Shown here: positions 1-12,547 of the stretch, piece by piece
Numbering within the stretch: position 1 is the first letter of the stretch
Layout: every line of letters starts with the position of its first letter
Source of the DNA: Lingula anatina
Lineage: Eukaryota; Brachiopoda; Lingulata; Lingulida; Lingulidae
DNA length: 64,000 nt
Direction: 5' to 3'
Assembly (NCBI RefSeq): GCF_001039355.2
Contig: NW_019773537.1
Coordinates: forward strand, 450,412 to 514,411
Position numbers and translations under genes: made by a program
Notes under the pieces: model-generated
What the model was told of the DNA's origin: nothing
The model's database searches: none
What the model saw: only the letters and a program-made list of their open reading frames with translations

Positions 1-979
1 TTTTTTTTTTTTTTTGCGTTATATTTACATAACTGTTTTAATCACTTTTAACTACTTCAATTTTTTTCCATATTGGATAGTACAATAGTAAAATTAAAAC
101 AGCAAAAATTATGGAATATATAAAAAATATACAAATGTTTCACAAAATGTGTGCTTCGCTGGTGTGACTCAAATTTTCTTTTTTTTTTTTTTGGGGGGGG
201 GAGGGGGCCTACAAAAATATCCAGCAATTAATGCGATATAAAACACAGTGCTTTTTTATCATTACACCATCCATGCACAGAATGTCACCTAATATTATCA
301 CAATCTCAGCCGCATGTCGTGTTAAGATATAATTCTAAGATAAAATACAATTCTAAGGTGAAACGTGATCCAATTTATATAGCTACCTTTCTGCTGAAAC
401 TTCATAAACCTTACTCTCAAAGACATTCACTGCATTACAATACCTATAGGTGGATATGAATAATCTGATAATTCTTTCAGAGGCACAAAGCACAGCAACG
501 TGCAAGTGAGCAAAACACATTTATTTCAAACGAGAAGGGCATTATCTACAGTGCATTTGAATGCTTTCTTGGAAATATGACTCTGTTGCTAGTTTTGTGG
601 TAAAGTACGGATGGCAATGAGTGGATGTCGCTTGCAAAATGATGTAAGGCATATAGGACTTAGCCTGCTACATGTATGAGTGTCTCCGCTACTGTCAACT
701 TTGGCATTGCTGCTCATCTTGTAACTCGAATTATCGTTTACCAGAACAAATCACGTGGATTCTTTTTTTCTTCGAGAACCAATATGAACAATTTTAACGT
801 TGCCTGTAACAACAATTTTGAAGCAGTTAAAGCAACATTCCAGTTTAAAAAAATTGGGTTATATTAAGTTCTGTGGTATCAATGTATAACCGCCCTTAGC
901 AAAATGAAAAGTCTGTAGCAACAGGTGTGCAGGAGTTTGCGAGAAAAATTGTATTGTTGCAACTTTGCAGCCATATTGT

Positions 980-1033
980 AGCAAATTTGCTGCAAACTTG
1001 CAAGAATCAACTGCAGTTTGCAGCAAATTTGCT
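980..1033. repeat. Perfect 19-bp hairpin with GCAAATTTGC core
   Basis: The 19 bases at 980-998 are the exact reverse complement of 1015-1033, with a 16-base loop. The surrounding 930-1050 is rich in GCAA/TTGC steps, resembling the subterminal motifs of the foldback element at 58.2-59.6 kb. Probably the remnant of a small foldback transposon. Confidence 0.6.
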
Positions 1034-1767
1034 GCGTTTTGCCGCAATTAAAGATAAATCTTGACTCCTTAATTGAAACAAGTGCATTGATGTTTATGGT
1101 TGCAAATTTACATTCGCGGGCCATACGTTAATTACTTGTCGAGATTCATTTTGTTTTATTTAAACAGAAGATAGCGATGTATTGTTTCTAATGCATCAAC
1201 TGACGCTGCGTTTTTTTTTCAAACATGTTTTTATTCCTGTTAAATGTATCATCCATTCGTGCAGAATGCGTTAAATGATAATCAAAAGTGCCTTCCAACA
1301 AAACAAAGTGATGTCCAAAGTACGAACGATTTTCTATCTGCTCAATTTATTCATTCATTTCCCTTTCTGAAAGCGGACTAAAATGATTTTGTTGATGCTC
1401 AATTACGTGAGATATATAGGCTATGCATTGTGTTTTACCTCGATGGAAAACACATTTTCTGAGGTCAAAGCCTCTGAAGTCTCGAGTAGACATTCCGTCG
1501 AAGCCATTACACGTTTCCCTTCAATATCATGCCGCAACATACCAACATCTTTGAGGCCATATTATATTTCGTTTCCATTCCCGGTTCTACATTGCACTGT
1601 TTCTTTCTTTTTATACCTACAGTGGTGCATTTATTTTCAAGTTGCGTTTCAACTCTTGGTCTATGAGAAACAAATTGTTTTTTATGTATATTTTATGCAC
1701 ATTTTTCTATGTTCCTTCACTTCACGTGTCTTATGCTATCGCTTGGAACCCGTCCGTCCAAAATTTA

Positions 1768-1986
1768 GACCCCATTCCCATAAACACCATCGGTCTACGT
1801 AAATCGATCCAAAGTTGCTGGGACTCTTGCTGAGTGCAATCAGTTTGACTGAATGACACACCTCCTCTGGTTTCCAACGTACTAGTATACTCACCATATT
1901 TTCTGTATTCTATTCAACGTCAGGAGGAGGCAAGCCATTCAATTAAGCTGATTGCATTCAGCAAGCGGACTGGGTATGGGGCCTTA
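1768..1986. mobile_element. MITE-like element, family 2
   Basis: The ends are imperfect inverted repeats (GACCCCATTCCCATA at the left; TATGGGGCCTTATAT at the right). The interior holds CACACCTCCTC and a GAGGAGG complement, plus TGCATTCAGC near the right end. The same internal words recur at 8289-8512. No coding capacity. Confidence 0.55.
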
Positions 1987-4191
1987 TATTCAAGCTATAA
2001 TTATGTTTTTTTTTGTGTGTTTTTGACGACGGAGACAAGGGGGAGTTCAGGAGACGTGTCCCGCTGTGCCTCAACTGGAACCGTCCACATCAACAGAAAG
2101 TTTCAGGGATAAAGATTAATAAAAAGGATGCGTATCAGACAAAAATAATACCATATAAATCTTCATCAATAATAGCAGTTACAAATAATGCGGTCCACGT
2201 CGGTCACAATTAGTTTTCCTTCCAACCAGCGTATGTTTTGCAGCATGCCTGATTAATCAAAATTTTTTTCGCGCTTTTCTATCATGCGATACGGCTTAAT
2301 TATACACTGTTTAATATAGTCGGGATAAGCTTATCCGTTCTTCGGCGTGACAAGCCATGGTATTCAGGTGATGTGGAATTCTGTAATGAGTTATTAACGG
2401 TGTGCGGAACAAAACAGAGAGTTTAAAACATGGTCAAAAGGCCAACTGAATTTGGGATAGTGGCGATATGAATGAGAGTGAGGCAAGGAAATTAAAGATT
2501 CTCCATAGAGCGGGCTTCTGTTCGTTGTGTTTAATTTTGCAGATATTTTGACATTTGCGAAAATGTGTGTTGGGGGGGGGGGCGCAGGTGCATGTACATG
2601 TGTGTGTGTGTGGGGGGGGGGGCGGGGAGGGGACGAACATAAGCTCTTTAGGACAAAGTGGAGTATATAAATACCAAATAAAATTGACAATAATGGGTAC
2701 TTATCGTGTGCTTATAAAGTGAGACTTGTATGTTTGGCATTCTGTTGGCATTTGAATTGATAATGTTGAATATGTACAAATGGATGCCATAGTCATACAT
2801 GTGACTATAAGAAAATGACTGTTCACAAACACGTCTGGTTTTAAAAAGGGGGTTTCCGTGGGAGGGGTGTTCAAACTACATAAATTATTTTGCGGCAAAA
2901 TCACGGATCCATATAATGTTACTGTTAGTGCTATGACAGATTCGAGAATAATTGCATATTTGCGATAAACGCCGTTTTGGTGGTAAAATAGAGTTTATTA
3001 TATTTCTATGAGTTGTTTGGAAGGTATTTATTGTGAAATATGGATCTCATACGAAGAGTTGTTTTAACTATAGCATAGGACATATGGCTAATATAGCAGA
3101 ATTGCAGCGACACAGCTTTCCAGTTTGAATGCAGCGGACAAAATGTACCTTGTTTGAGGAATGGCAAACCAAACGTTTGCTTTCATGAGCTTGGTGCGGC
3201 TTTTTAAAGTCTTGATTATGCCTTTTTGTAGTGACAAGACATTTATTGTGGTTACAAAATACATATTCGTTTTTTTTTGTAATATACATCCCTGGAGTTT
3301 TTCTGTGATATTCAAGCCTAGATCTAGATATATAAACTGAGTTTTTTGCATTCCATCGAAACGCAAGCGCTTGAACATGCGTAATTATCTACAAAATCCG
3401 ATGGACATTGCTGACATTAATCCTCGATGCCCCACAATTAGGATGTATTAAATATTTTCTATCTGGTTATTTAAGCTGTGTTGAAAATGAGCCGGATTAA
3501 AAGACATGTGCGTGAGAAATTTATACAGCAATTACAAAAAAAAAAATAATAAATAAAGGAAATTGGAGCGATTTATACTTGTACACCAAGGTCTTTCCTA
3601 CTGTACCTAAAACTATTTTCGAGTTTTAATTTTCCATTTTTTCGTTAAGGTCGAGTAGAAGTGATAAGCCTTTTTATCTATTACCAGAGACACGGGCACT
3701 TAGAACTTAGAACATGCAAAAGGCCAGTGTTTACGGGTCGTATTTCTGTGAACTGATTTGGATATGGTATACCTTTGCGGCTACAGGAATGGTGTTCAAG
3801 CTCTGGTGTGCGATACATTTATTTCAAACCTTCATACCAAAATGATGAGAAATACCATGGGAATAACCAATATTGGCAACCGTTAAATTCCAATTAATGT
3901 TCTCGTCTTACCTGTCACGTTAACTTCAAGATTATAAGTGACCTGCCAATTATTTAGTCCAGGAGCGATTTTACAACTTTACGAAACTATGATAAGCGGG
4001 TAAACTAAGGCTCAGCGCTGTTCCAAGGCTAGACCAAAAGTGGACTAATTGAAGTTTCTGAACATCGGAATTCATAGCCTGAGACGCGATAAAGATCGAC
4101 TGCTGAAGCAATTGGCTCATTTCCAATACACGCACGTACGGTGGTGAAAGAGCATTTTGGTGCAGTCGCCCTTGCTTCCTTGCAGTGCCTC

Positions 4192-4193
<2 letters not shown>

Positions 4194-4247
<54 letters not shown>

Positions 4248-4268
4248 TGTGTGTGAATGTTTTCAAAC

Positions 4269-4299
<31 letters not shown>

Positions 4300-4300
4300 T
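4194..4300. repeat. Compound microsatellite (CT)n(GT)n(TTA)n
   Basis: Uninterrupted CT to 4230, then GT from 4231 to about 4254, then ATT/TTA from about 4270 to 4300. Overlapping open frames are artefacts of this tract. Confidence 0.95.
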
Positions 4301-4490
4301 AAAAAAGACAGCTATGATGGTTTTAAATGAGTTATCAGCTTTTCCTGGTGGCACGAATTTATACAATATCGTCCTGTTATTAGATAATAAAAAACTGGTA
4401 CAGAGATATGTGAGGTCCATTGGCTACTACATGATTACAAACGCTACAATTTTAGATTTTCCAACCCTCACAAATACATGTACAAGCACC

Positions 4491-4529
<39 letters not shown>

Positions 4530-4743
4530 AGTTCACTTTTGTCCCCATCAAACCCCTGTAGTCAATACAAACGTGTAGTACATGTGCAAATGCACAAAAA
4601 TATTTCATAATGCAGATGTGCATTTTGAACACGCACGATATGCGCCTTTCTCTCATCATCTCAAAGCTACACAAACTAATAATTCCTCTTTCGTAAGGTT
4701 CAATTCTAAGAAACAATTATAAAAAAAGGTATTCCTGGCAGGT

Positions 4744-4808
4744 TGACTCAGGTAGAGCAGGGATGAAATGACGTCACATAAGTCCATTCCCGTGAGATCC
4801 CTATATAA
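4744..4808 (+). promoter_or_regulatory. Putative PDF gene promoter: AP-1-like site, CRE and TATA box
   Basis: Seen directly: TGACTCA (4744-4750, AP-1 consensus), the full palindromic cAMP response element TGACGTCA (4769-4776) and TATATAA (4802-4808). The TATA box would place initiation near 4830-4840, putting the CRE at about -60, an arrangement known from neuropeptide promoters such as somatostatin. The first coding exon begins 475 bp downstream behind a good acceptor, so an untranslated first exon is expected between. Its donor was not pinned down. Assignment as promoter is inference. Confidence 0.5.
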
Positions 4809-5314
4809 TTGCATTATACAATGTACCGTCTATAGTTCTTAAGTTCCTGCCTTTGCGTGGTCGACAAGTTACATTCTCTCACCACACTCGCCAAAACATA
4901 TGTAACACATATCAAAAGACTTAGAGTGCGAGGACGATACATTTCGTAGCCGACCAAGCAAAGCAAAGAAGAATAACCAACGTATTAAGGGGTTGGTTTT
5001 TGTTTTTATACAATATCATTATTGTTATTATTATTTTATTATTATTATCATTATACTACAAGTGCAGTTTACAATAACATGTAGGCAGTTTTTATTTCAG
5101 GGAAACGTTATTTGAACCCAATGTTTATTTCCTTTATTTCGCGCGTCATGAGGTATTAATCATGAGCATCCGATGGTGACCGTCCAAGATAAGACTGAAT
5201 GCGGCTAATTATTTTGAAATAATGCGAGATATTCCGAGAGTTGGTTTAAGGGAGGGGGGTGTCAAAATCACGGTTATTATTCCATGTTTTTTATGTTTTG
5301 TTTTGTTTTTACAG

Positions 5315-6322
5315 CATGCGGTCCAGGCGGTGTCAACCCTCATCTTATGGTGTCTTCATTGCCCTGTTAATAGTTCTACTTAGTGTTCTTATCACCAGTG
5401 CGACTGACTTCCAGCAGCTCGACAATACGAACTACTTGGCGGACAAAGATGCAAACGTAAGTGGTTAGATGCATGTGTACTTATATGTGTTTATACCGAT
5501 ATTTACATGTATATGTACATGTATGTTTATATGTATGCAAGTATGTATATATGTTCTCTATGTGTAAACGATAGAAAATAAATAAATTGGTGAATGAAAT
5601 AAATTAACACAAAAGCAACTTTTGACAAGATAGGTAGGACATACCGCTACCTGGAGCACAAAAATGAAAAATTAGAAATAATGAGAAAATTACTAGTTAA
5701 TTTAAGACAACGAAATGCGGAGGATTGCCAATACCACTCCATTTGCGTATCATGGAGATATTTCATTCCTAATTTGTTTTCAAGGCGCTGCTCTTTGATT
5801 CAAGAGGTCCTAGGTAATTTCGTGTTTTTCGACAGCATGTTAAACATTTGATTCTAAACACGCCATTACACTTTTTATTACAATGCATTATTTCGACGCG
5901 TATACTCGAACGACATCTTAATCGATTCAATTTCAAATAATGATAAATATATTAATAAACAACAACAACAGCAACAACAAGAATTTGAATTTTAAGCTAT
6001 GTTAAGGCGAACTGTGTGATAAGAACAAGCTGTCAGACTAAAGCGAACATTGATATACCGTTCATTTGATGTCGCTTTTGCGTGTGTGGGTCTAGGCAAA
6101 TCTAACACCACCCTTAATTTCTGCAGTAGGTTTGTCTGTGTTGTATAATAACTATCCCGACTCAGTCTAGTGGCTTTATTTAAGTGTACATATAAGACTG
6201 TGTGTGGCAGATACGCGGGTAGGGGGGGGAAGGGTAGTTACAACCGCCCTAAGCTCCGAAGGTACCTCCGTTTCATTCACGAGAGCCATCATTAACATAA
6301 CAACAACAACAACAACAACAAC

Positions 6323-6367
<45 letters not shown>

Positions 6368-7861
6368 AATAATTAAACAATTAAATAAATGACAATTTTT
6401 TTTCATCCCAGGGCCTAATTATAATAGTAAAATGTCCTCGTCTACTGACTGTTTTATATTCAGTCAGCGAATGGAGGCAATTTTTATTATCATTGTGCCC
6501 CCCCCCCTTTCCTTTAGCAGAATCCTAAACTCGCCATTATATATACTAGTATCTTTGGTGATTTGTTATAGCCTCAACTGAGGAGCCCAAGGTGCAAGCT
6601 TTTGTGTATACTGTACATACCTCTGAAAGCTCCTAGTAGGACATATTATCAATTTCCCTAGAAATCACAATCCCTTTGCTGCAATCTACCGTACATCAAA
6701 GCGCTCTACATTGAATTGTAATGAAGCAGTATCAATCAGCGTATTCCACCCAACAAGGCATAGTGAAGTGTTGGTTTCCTATAGAAAAAAAAAACAGTCG
6801 TTATATCACAGTGCAAGGAAATACCTTATCAGTGAACGTACATGGACAGACATAACTGTGTTGGGGGGTGGGGGAGGGGGGGAGGGGGGATGGAGGGGGG
6901 ATGGGGGTGCCTGGGGGGGTTGGAAGGGAGTACAATGAGTAGGTTAATGTTGATTTCGCTATTATCAGCTTCACTGCTTGTTTTCGCGTCTAAGTTTTTG
7001 AAATAATGAAAAATAACCGATTCAGTAGTGATTAGTATTGCTTTTTACGATAAAAGGACAATTTGAACATTTTATACCGTCTCAAAAACTCTTTGTTGGA
7101 CCTCTTTTATTGTGATGAAGTCAAACCCACCAAAATGCGCAAGAAATCTGCGACGAATTTTCGTAATGGCGATGGTTAAAGAATAACCATTTTCTTCCAT
7201 TTTTAGGACATATCCACTTTAGCTTTCAAGATACTGCGATTGGCTTTAAAGCCGCAACGCGATCGGACGCTCATGAGGAATACCAAGCGGAATCAGTGGA
7301 CCGTGGATTCGCTGTACAACCTACCGGACCTGACGGCTGTGGGGCGAAGACGACGAAGATGATGTTGATTCATCTTTGAGGAACTTCTTCTAGTTAAGTT
7401 CAAGGTGCGTGTGCTTTTGGATTGTGTATTCCCTCACAAACCACCGACAAACGCACATGCACGCTCATGTGCAAATGCACACGTATACACATGCACGTAC
7501 GCACAGCACGGTTATTTTAAAGTAGACTGAGTAATCCCTATTTTTTCAAACTGCCACACTTATAATGTAGTTGTTGTTCTGAATTTCCACGCGTTTGATT
7601 GTGATAAATCTCACCTAATGCATTGCATGCCTCCCTCTCATTAGAAAATGCGCTCGGCCAACTTCGGACGCCTTCGTATCCAAATTGTGTTACGCAATCT
7701 GCCGAACTTACATCTCGATTAAGATGTACACATTATCTCAACTAATGCAATCCATGTTTTAATTTCAGATCAAAGAACAAGACTTGTCCACCTCTTACTG
7801 TGATCACAAATGCACTTAAGACTGAAAACTCTACAGCAATTGTACCAAACAAGGCATTAAA
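5315..7861 (+). CDS. PDF/cerebrin-type neuropeptide precursor (two coding exons)
   Basis: Coding exons 5316-5456 and 7207-7362 join in phase 0 (AAC|GTAAGT donor; TTTTAG|GAC acceptor) to give 98 residues. Residues 1-30 have an Arg-rich start and a strongly hydrophobic core (FIALLIVLLSVLI), a signal peptide. Near the C-terminus, Lys-Arg precedes NQWTVDSLYNLPDLTAV, then Gly (amide donor) and five Arg before the stop. One amidated 17-mer at the C-terminus is the PDF precursor layout. The peptide matches Aplysia cerebrin (N..T.D.LYNLPDL) closely and arthropod PDF in its N...SL..LP core. The ATG lies one base after a TTTTTACAG acceptor, so a 5' UTR exon exists upstream. A 3' UTR intron is likely (GTGCGT at 7405; acceptor ending 7768), and ATTAAA at 7856-7861 may be the polyA signal. 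Secreted ligand, expected to act on a class B PDF receptor not seen here. Confidence 0.88.
5457..7206 (+). other. Intron between the two PDF precursor coding exons
   Basis: It runs from GTAAGT to TTTTAG and is about 1.75 kb. It holds short TGTA/ATGT-rich repeats just after the donor, a CAA/TAA microsatellite (6302-6372), a poly-C run near 6500 and a long G-rich tract (about 6860-6926). No other exon is visible. Confidence 0.7.
6860..6926 (+). repeat. G-rich tract with G-quadruplex potential
   Basis: At least six runs of four or more G separated by one to a few bases, on the transcribed gene's sense strand, about 280 bp upstream of the acceptor of PDF exon 2. Such tracts can fold as G-quadruplexes in RNA; whether this one affects splicing is unknown. 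Confidence 0.6.
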
Positions 7862-8288
7862 AAAGGAAGAATACAGATGCACTTAGTTTTTCATTTTTTC
7901 CCAAAACTGCTTTCCCAAATGGACAAAAAATTCCACTTTGCTCTACCGGGGTTGATATTCAATGGGGAAATGTCATTTGGGATGGAACAAGGCAAATTTG
8001 ATTGGTTTGCTGTAAATTGTCCATGATGATGAATCACATACATGTACAATAAGTGGAACATTTTGTATTGGGAGGCGAGGTCAGTCTCAACAGTCCATTA
8101 TCTCCAATCTTTGGCGCGTACATTGGAACACAAAGGGACTTGCAGGTTGAAAGCGACAGAGATGAATGTAAATTAATAAGCATCGTGGTTTGTTTTGGAT
8201 CTCCTGTGGGGTTAAAACTTCGAAATTGCATCTGAACCATCAGCATGGACCCAATTCACTGAGGCTTGTTAAATATAACGTTAAATAT

Positions 8289-8512
8289 TACGGTGCGTTC
8301 GCAATGACTCTATATACTACTTTCTAACGCGCACTACCTCCTCAAGGACTGTCGCTGAATGCAATTAGATAAATAGATTATCACACCTCCTCCTAGTGTT
8401 GAGTACAATACAGAAAAGTTGGTGATTATACGAGTACGCTGGAAACAAGAGGAGGCATGGTCATACGCCAATCTGGTTGCATTCAGCGAGAGTCCCCGTG
8501 GAGTTAATACAC
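8289..8512. mobile_element. MITE-like element, family 2
   Basis: Shares the CACACCTCCTCCT interior, the TTTCTGTAT-like word, GAGGAGG, and TGCATTCAGCGAGAGTCCCC near its right end with 1768-1986. A third fragment of the right end lies at about 12470-12530 (GCATTCAGCAAGAGTCCCC). Non-coding. Confidence 0.5.
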
Positions 8513-9144
8513 ATAAGCCAGCACGATGGATTTATTGTTAACGAACCCTTATTAGAGACTCACTCTTCACTTATCAATAGTCTTACTTAACCGTCTTGAT
8601 TAAAATAAAACAATCGCTTTGTTTATTGTACATGTAATTTCAATCAAGTGCGATATCTTCTGGAAGACAATGCATGGAGGATCCCCGTTTGTTATATTAC
8701 ATGCAACTACGAAAATTAAGAAAACACATTGGAAGACCGCATATTGGTGAACCAGTTGTGCACGTATTATTTGGACATGGCTTTTTTAGTTGTCGACGAA
8801 AGTGTGAACAAGGTTTGTAACCTGTATTTACCTTAATTGATCGGTTTAAATTTCACTTCAAATTTCGAGCAAGACGACAAATGGTATATTGCTATGTTAT
8901 ACTTGATTTGAGAATTGTAGTGGAACCTTTACAGAAATAATAAAAAAAAAAATAGCCAGAGAATAAATCATACCAATGTTTTATGCTTGTTTAAGGTGGA
9001 TTATTTATTCGTCTGTTTATTTATTTATTTATTTATTTATTTTTGAGCACGGTCAGTTTGTGTGTAAGCAATGTCACGCCGGACGCACAACAATAGCATA
9101 AACCATTTTACGTTTCGTCGCAAACTTAATAAATCGACGGTGAA

Positions 9145-9147
<3 letters not shown>

Positions 9148-9194
<47 letters not shown>
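9148..9194 (+). repeat. 47-base poly-A tract
   Basis: Uninterrupted A. It may be a retroposon tail or a simple homopolymer; no source element is recognised upstream. Confidence 0.95.
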
Positions 9195-9197
<3 letters not shown>

Positions 9198-9744
9198 GGA
9201 GTCCGTCTCTCTCCTCGCCATTAAACAAGATTATCTCATGTCCCGATTCCCTTGCGCTTACAAAGTCAACCATAAGGAATAGAAATCAAAACTAAATTTA
9301 TTTTAATACATGAGGCTTGGGGCTGGATACCAAAAAACATGAAATATGCTATGATGTAATAGCTTCTGGTTTATTTAATATAAATTTCTCTCTTCCACTC
9401 TCTCTTTCTCTCTCTCTCTGCTCAGCAAATAAATAATGTGGTCTTGGATACATTATTTGTATATGTTTTTAGCTCATAATATAAAGCATGTGCTTTGTTT
9501 TTCCGAGGTTTCTGCTGACGGGTAACAAGCTCCTATACGCTACGCTACTCCATCGATCCACCCTGATTATCGACAAGGCTCGCAAGGTCAAGGCCAATAA
9601 AAATTGATTGCTGGCTCGCGTAATACGCCAGCTTTATTGCACTGCGCTTCGTTAGTAATCTCCAGTCGGTAATTTGGTGAAAAAAACCCTGAAGACTATA
9701 CATAGTGAGCGATAATTGCTGTATACTAACACGACACTTAGATT

Positions 9745-10218
9745 TGGGAGCCCAAATGCCCATTTAACGATTCCAGTCATGAATTAACTACCCCAACGTA
9801 AATTAAGAAGCCGCACAAACCACATATATTCAAATTATTGTGGGCATTACCTTCAATATTTCTACCCTAGTCATTTACTCCCTGAAGATGGTGACTGACA
9901 GTCACAGAAATATTGGAGGTAATACCCACATATTTTACAAGCTCTTGATAAAAAGAAAAACAACAATTTGAATTGATACATACAGAGCTAATGAAACTGT
10001 TCTCTCAAACCACATATACATATGCATATGACTTTTTTAATATGGAAGCAATTAATGTGGCGAGAATTTTCGGCTTATACATGCACAGAACGTATCGAAC
10101 TGGTAGATAAGCGCATTTGCGCTTTACGGGTCCTGTTGCTGTGCTCGTGACTACTAATTTTGAGTTGTGATTCTTAATTCTTGGCTCGAGTCGTTAATTT
10201 GGGCATTTGTGTCCACAA
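9745..10218. mobile_element. MITE with GCCCAAAT terminal inverted repeats
   Basis: The left end has GCCCAAATGCCCATTTAACG and the right end carries its imperfect complement (GTTAATTTGGGC then ATTTGTG), with about 40 bp of inverted similarity. A shorter relative with the same ends lies at 25480-25690 and again at 31715-31915. A small hairpin (9839-9930) is nested inside. Confidence 0.5.
9839..9930. repeat. Small foldback with 25-bp arms
   Basis: 9839-9863 and 9906-9930 are inverted copies with two mismatches (TGTGGGCATTACCTTCAATA versus TGTGGGTATTACCTCCAATA in the complement). Total length 92 bp, consistent with a tiny MITE. Confidence 0.65.
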
Positions 10219-10556
10219 AACTGATATGAGGCTCAAATTGGCTAACGCCTAATCCGTTTATAGGCACGAAGACTGGCGGGTGTAATTCGCTAATCACTGA
10301 AATAACAGGAAGACATTATATTCTCATTTATATCTTTGTTAATCACATATATGACATTTATTGTGCAATAAACAAATTGTGGATTTGCAACAGCACGAAG
10401 CGCGTGCATCTCTTACAAATGGAGTTAATATTTCTATTTTTTTTGTTTGTAATTTTTATTGGCAACTAGATGTACCACGCATGTCGCGCCATCACCAGGT
10501 TGGGCCAGGGGACCAATAAACCCTATGAGGACTTGGTACGCTTGATGACTTACTTA

Positions 10557-10772
10557 GGCTCTGTTCTCACAACTTTTAGATCGATCTATCACCGCGGGGA
10601 GTCTCACTAGATTACTGTCAGATAATCCCCCTTAAGTGTCCGTCCCCGCCTACTACAAGCTTTAAGGGGTAATTAACTTTCGTGTCCGCCCGGCTGACAG
10701 CTATTTAGCGTGAACCCCCAGGGAGTTAGGTCGATCCAATGTAGGTTGATCTAATCTATGAGAATGGGGTGT
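10557..10772. mobile_element. GATCGATC-family MITE
   Basis: About 216 bp, with ends of the type CCCAT/GTTCTCACA followed by AGATCGATC. Internal hallmarks are GGGGAGTCTCACTAGATTAC, a GGCGGGACG-like core and CCCCCAGGGAGTTAGGTCG. TTA lies at both flanks, compatible with a TTA-type target duplication. Non-coding. This is the most frequent MITE in the window. Confidence 0.7.
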
Positions 10773-12547
10773 TAGACCTTTCGAACACCGAGCAGTACAA
10801 TGTTTTTGTATGGCACCAATGTATTATTACGGCTGACGTAATTAGAGAGACACCTAAACGAAGACTCCACATTCGGCACATTCAGTTATAACCATATTTA
10901 TATTGGGACTTCCCATAAACTGGGTCTTCCGATGTTGGAAGCGAAGTTGTGACAAAGAGTACCCCCCCCCCCCCCCCGCACACACACCTAACACCCTACC
11001 CCCACCTCATTTACACGTTAGAACCAGTCAGAGGGAATATATACATATACACAGAAAGGTGTCCTGCAATATGCGAAAAGGGCCTCTGTTACAATGTTAG
11101 AGTCTGAATATTTATACATTTACACCAATATTCAGTCTACCACCAGATTGTGATCATGCACATGTTTAAAGGCTGGGTTAACGTACAGATAACAGAAGGT
11201 ATCAATGAATATTACACCCTTGTCCCAGAGGTATTGTTTGATATCACGGGGACCTCTAAAATGTGTACAGAATTGCAGTATAATATATACTGTGAACATA
11301 GAGTACTTGCGGCCCATGTGGTCAAAGAGGATCCAATGGGGGTGCAGACCTCCAAAACGAAGTGTGTGTGTGTGTGTATGTGCGTATGTGCGTATTCAGA
11401 TTTATCATAAGTACACGCTTGCTACATACAGACTTGACATTTTAAAATATGGGATATTTTTTCCAAATCATAATTCATCAGTTTTTTTCCTATTTTGCTG
11501 ACTGATAAATGAAAATAAGGATTAAAATCGTGTTTTAATAAGTTTTGATAATCTATTCGACGTCACTGTGACATCAGTTCATTAATTGAATTCGCCACTG
11601 AAGCATACAAAAATACCTTGCCTATTTTAAGTCATACGACAACCATTGAAAGCGATATTTTGGATCTCCTATTTTCCTAATCATTGTCTTAAAAAAGTTA
11701 CACGTCCCACTAAGGCCCCCTATGTCAGTGTCTAGTCACAGCAACAGTCGCTCTCTCGCTTGACCTCATCTTGCTGCTACCAGAGGTTTCAAGCCGCAAG
11801 GTATTCCTTATGATAGGTTTTAAGAGTTTAAAAAGGGAATCTGTCAACAACGTTGCAAATGATTACAAAACCGGTGCAATGCGTACAGTTGCAATAACAG
11901 GTACTACAAAAGTGATCTTGTTCGTGGTATACTGACAACATATGTTCACAGTTCAGTTAATTCTAATCATAATAAATAAATAAATAAATAAACAAATAAA
12001 TAAATAATTAAATAAATGTGAGCTTAAAGCTAAAATCGAAAGTCAATAAATAAGAGTGTTGTTTTTTTTATTGAAAAACAATGCATTTTTCAGGTACCTC
12101 CTCTATATCATATGTAGAATTAACTTCAAAGTGCATTTAAAATATGTAAAGGCAAACGGACGTGATTATTTTTGGTTGAAAGGCTCATGAGAATGTAAAC
12201 CTAAAGTAATCTTCGTCCATTACCTAAACATTCAAAACATGATATATATGGCAGCCTTTAGGGACTAGGTTTAGTGGGCCATTCATGTTGCAACCTTATC
12301 AATATTTACTGACATTTACAGAATTCAGTTAGGCCGTTTCGCGTTGATCATGGAATATACCGCTACTTTATGTTACTGTATGTCGAAGTTTTGAGATTGC
12401 CAACGTAATAGCCCAAAAGGCGTCCAAATCTTTTGCTAGTGCTAGTTTTTCTCACAATGGAAATGATGGCATTCAGCAAGAGTCCCCATAGAGTTTGCGT
12501 GCATTAGCTAGGTCGACCTCACTCATTCGGAACGGACACTATGAGTT

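Larger units (their letters stand above)
1..4740. other. Gene-free repeat-rich left flank
   Basis: I see no supportable exon here. Open frames are short and run through low-complexity DNA. Contents visible: poly-T at the left edge, a GCAAATTTGC hairpin (980-1033), one MITE-like element (1768-1986), G-rich tracts around 2572-2630, and CT/GT/ATT microsatellites at 4194-4300 and 4494-4527. Confidence 0.6.

Noticed and set aside
1383-1802. 139-codon plus-strand frame as a gene
   Set aside because: It runs into a MITE at its end, has no domain or signal-like feature that I recognise, and has no splice context.
9071-9295. Poly-lysine/poly-phenylalanine open frames over the A tract
   Set aside because: The frames exist only because of a 47-base homopolymer and have no coding features outside it. 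The same applies to frames over other T, CA, GA and TAA runs.
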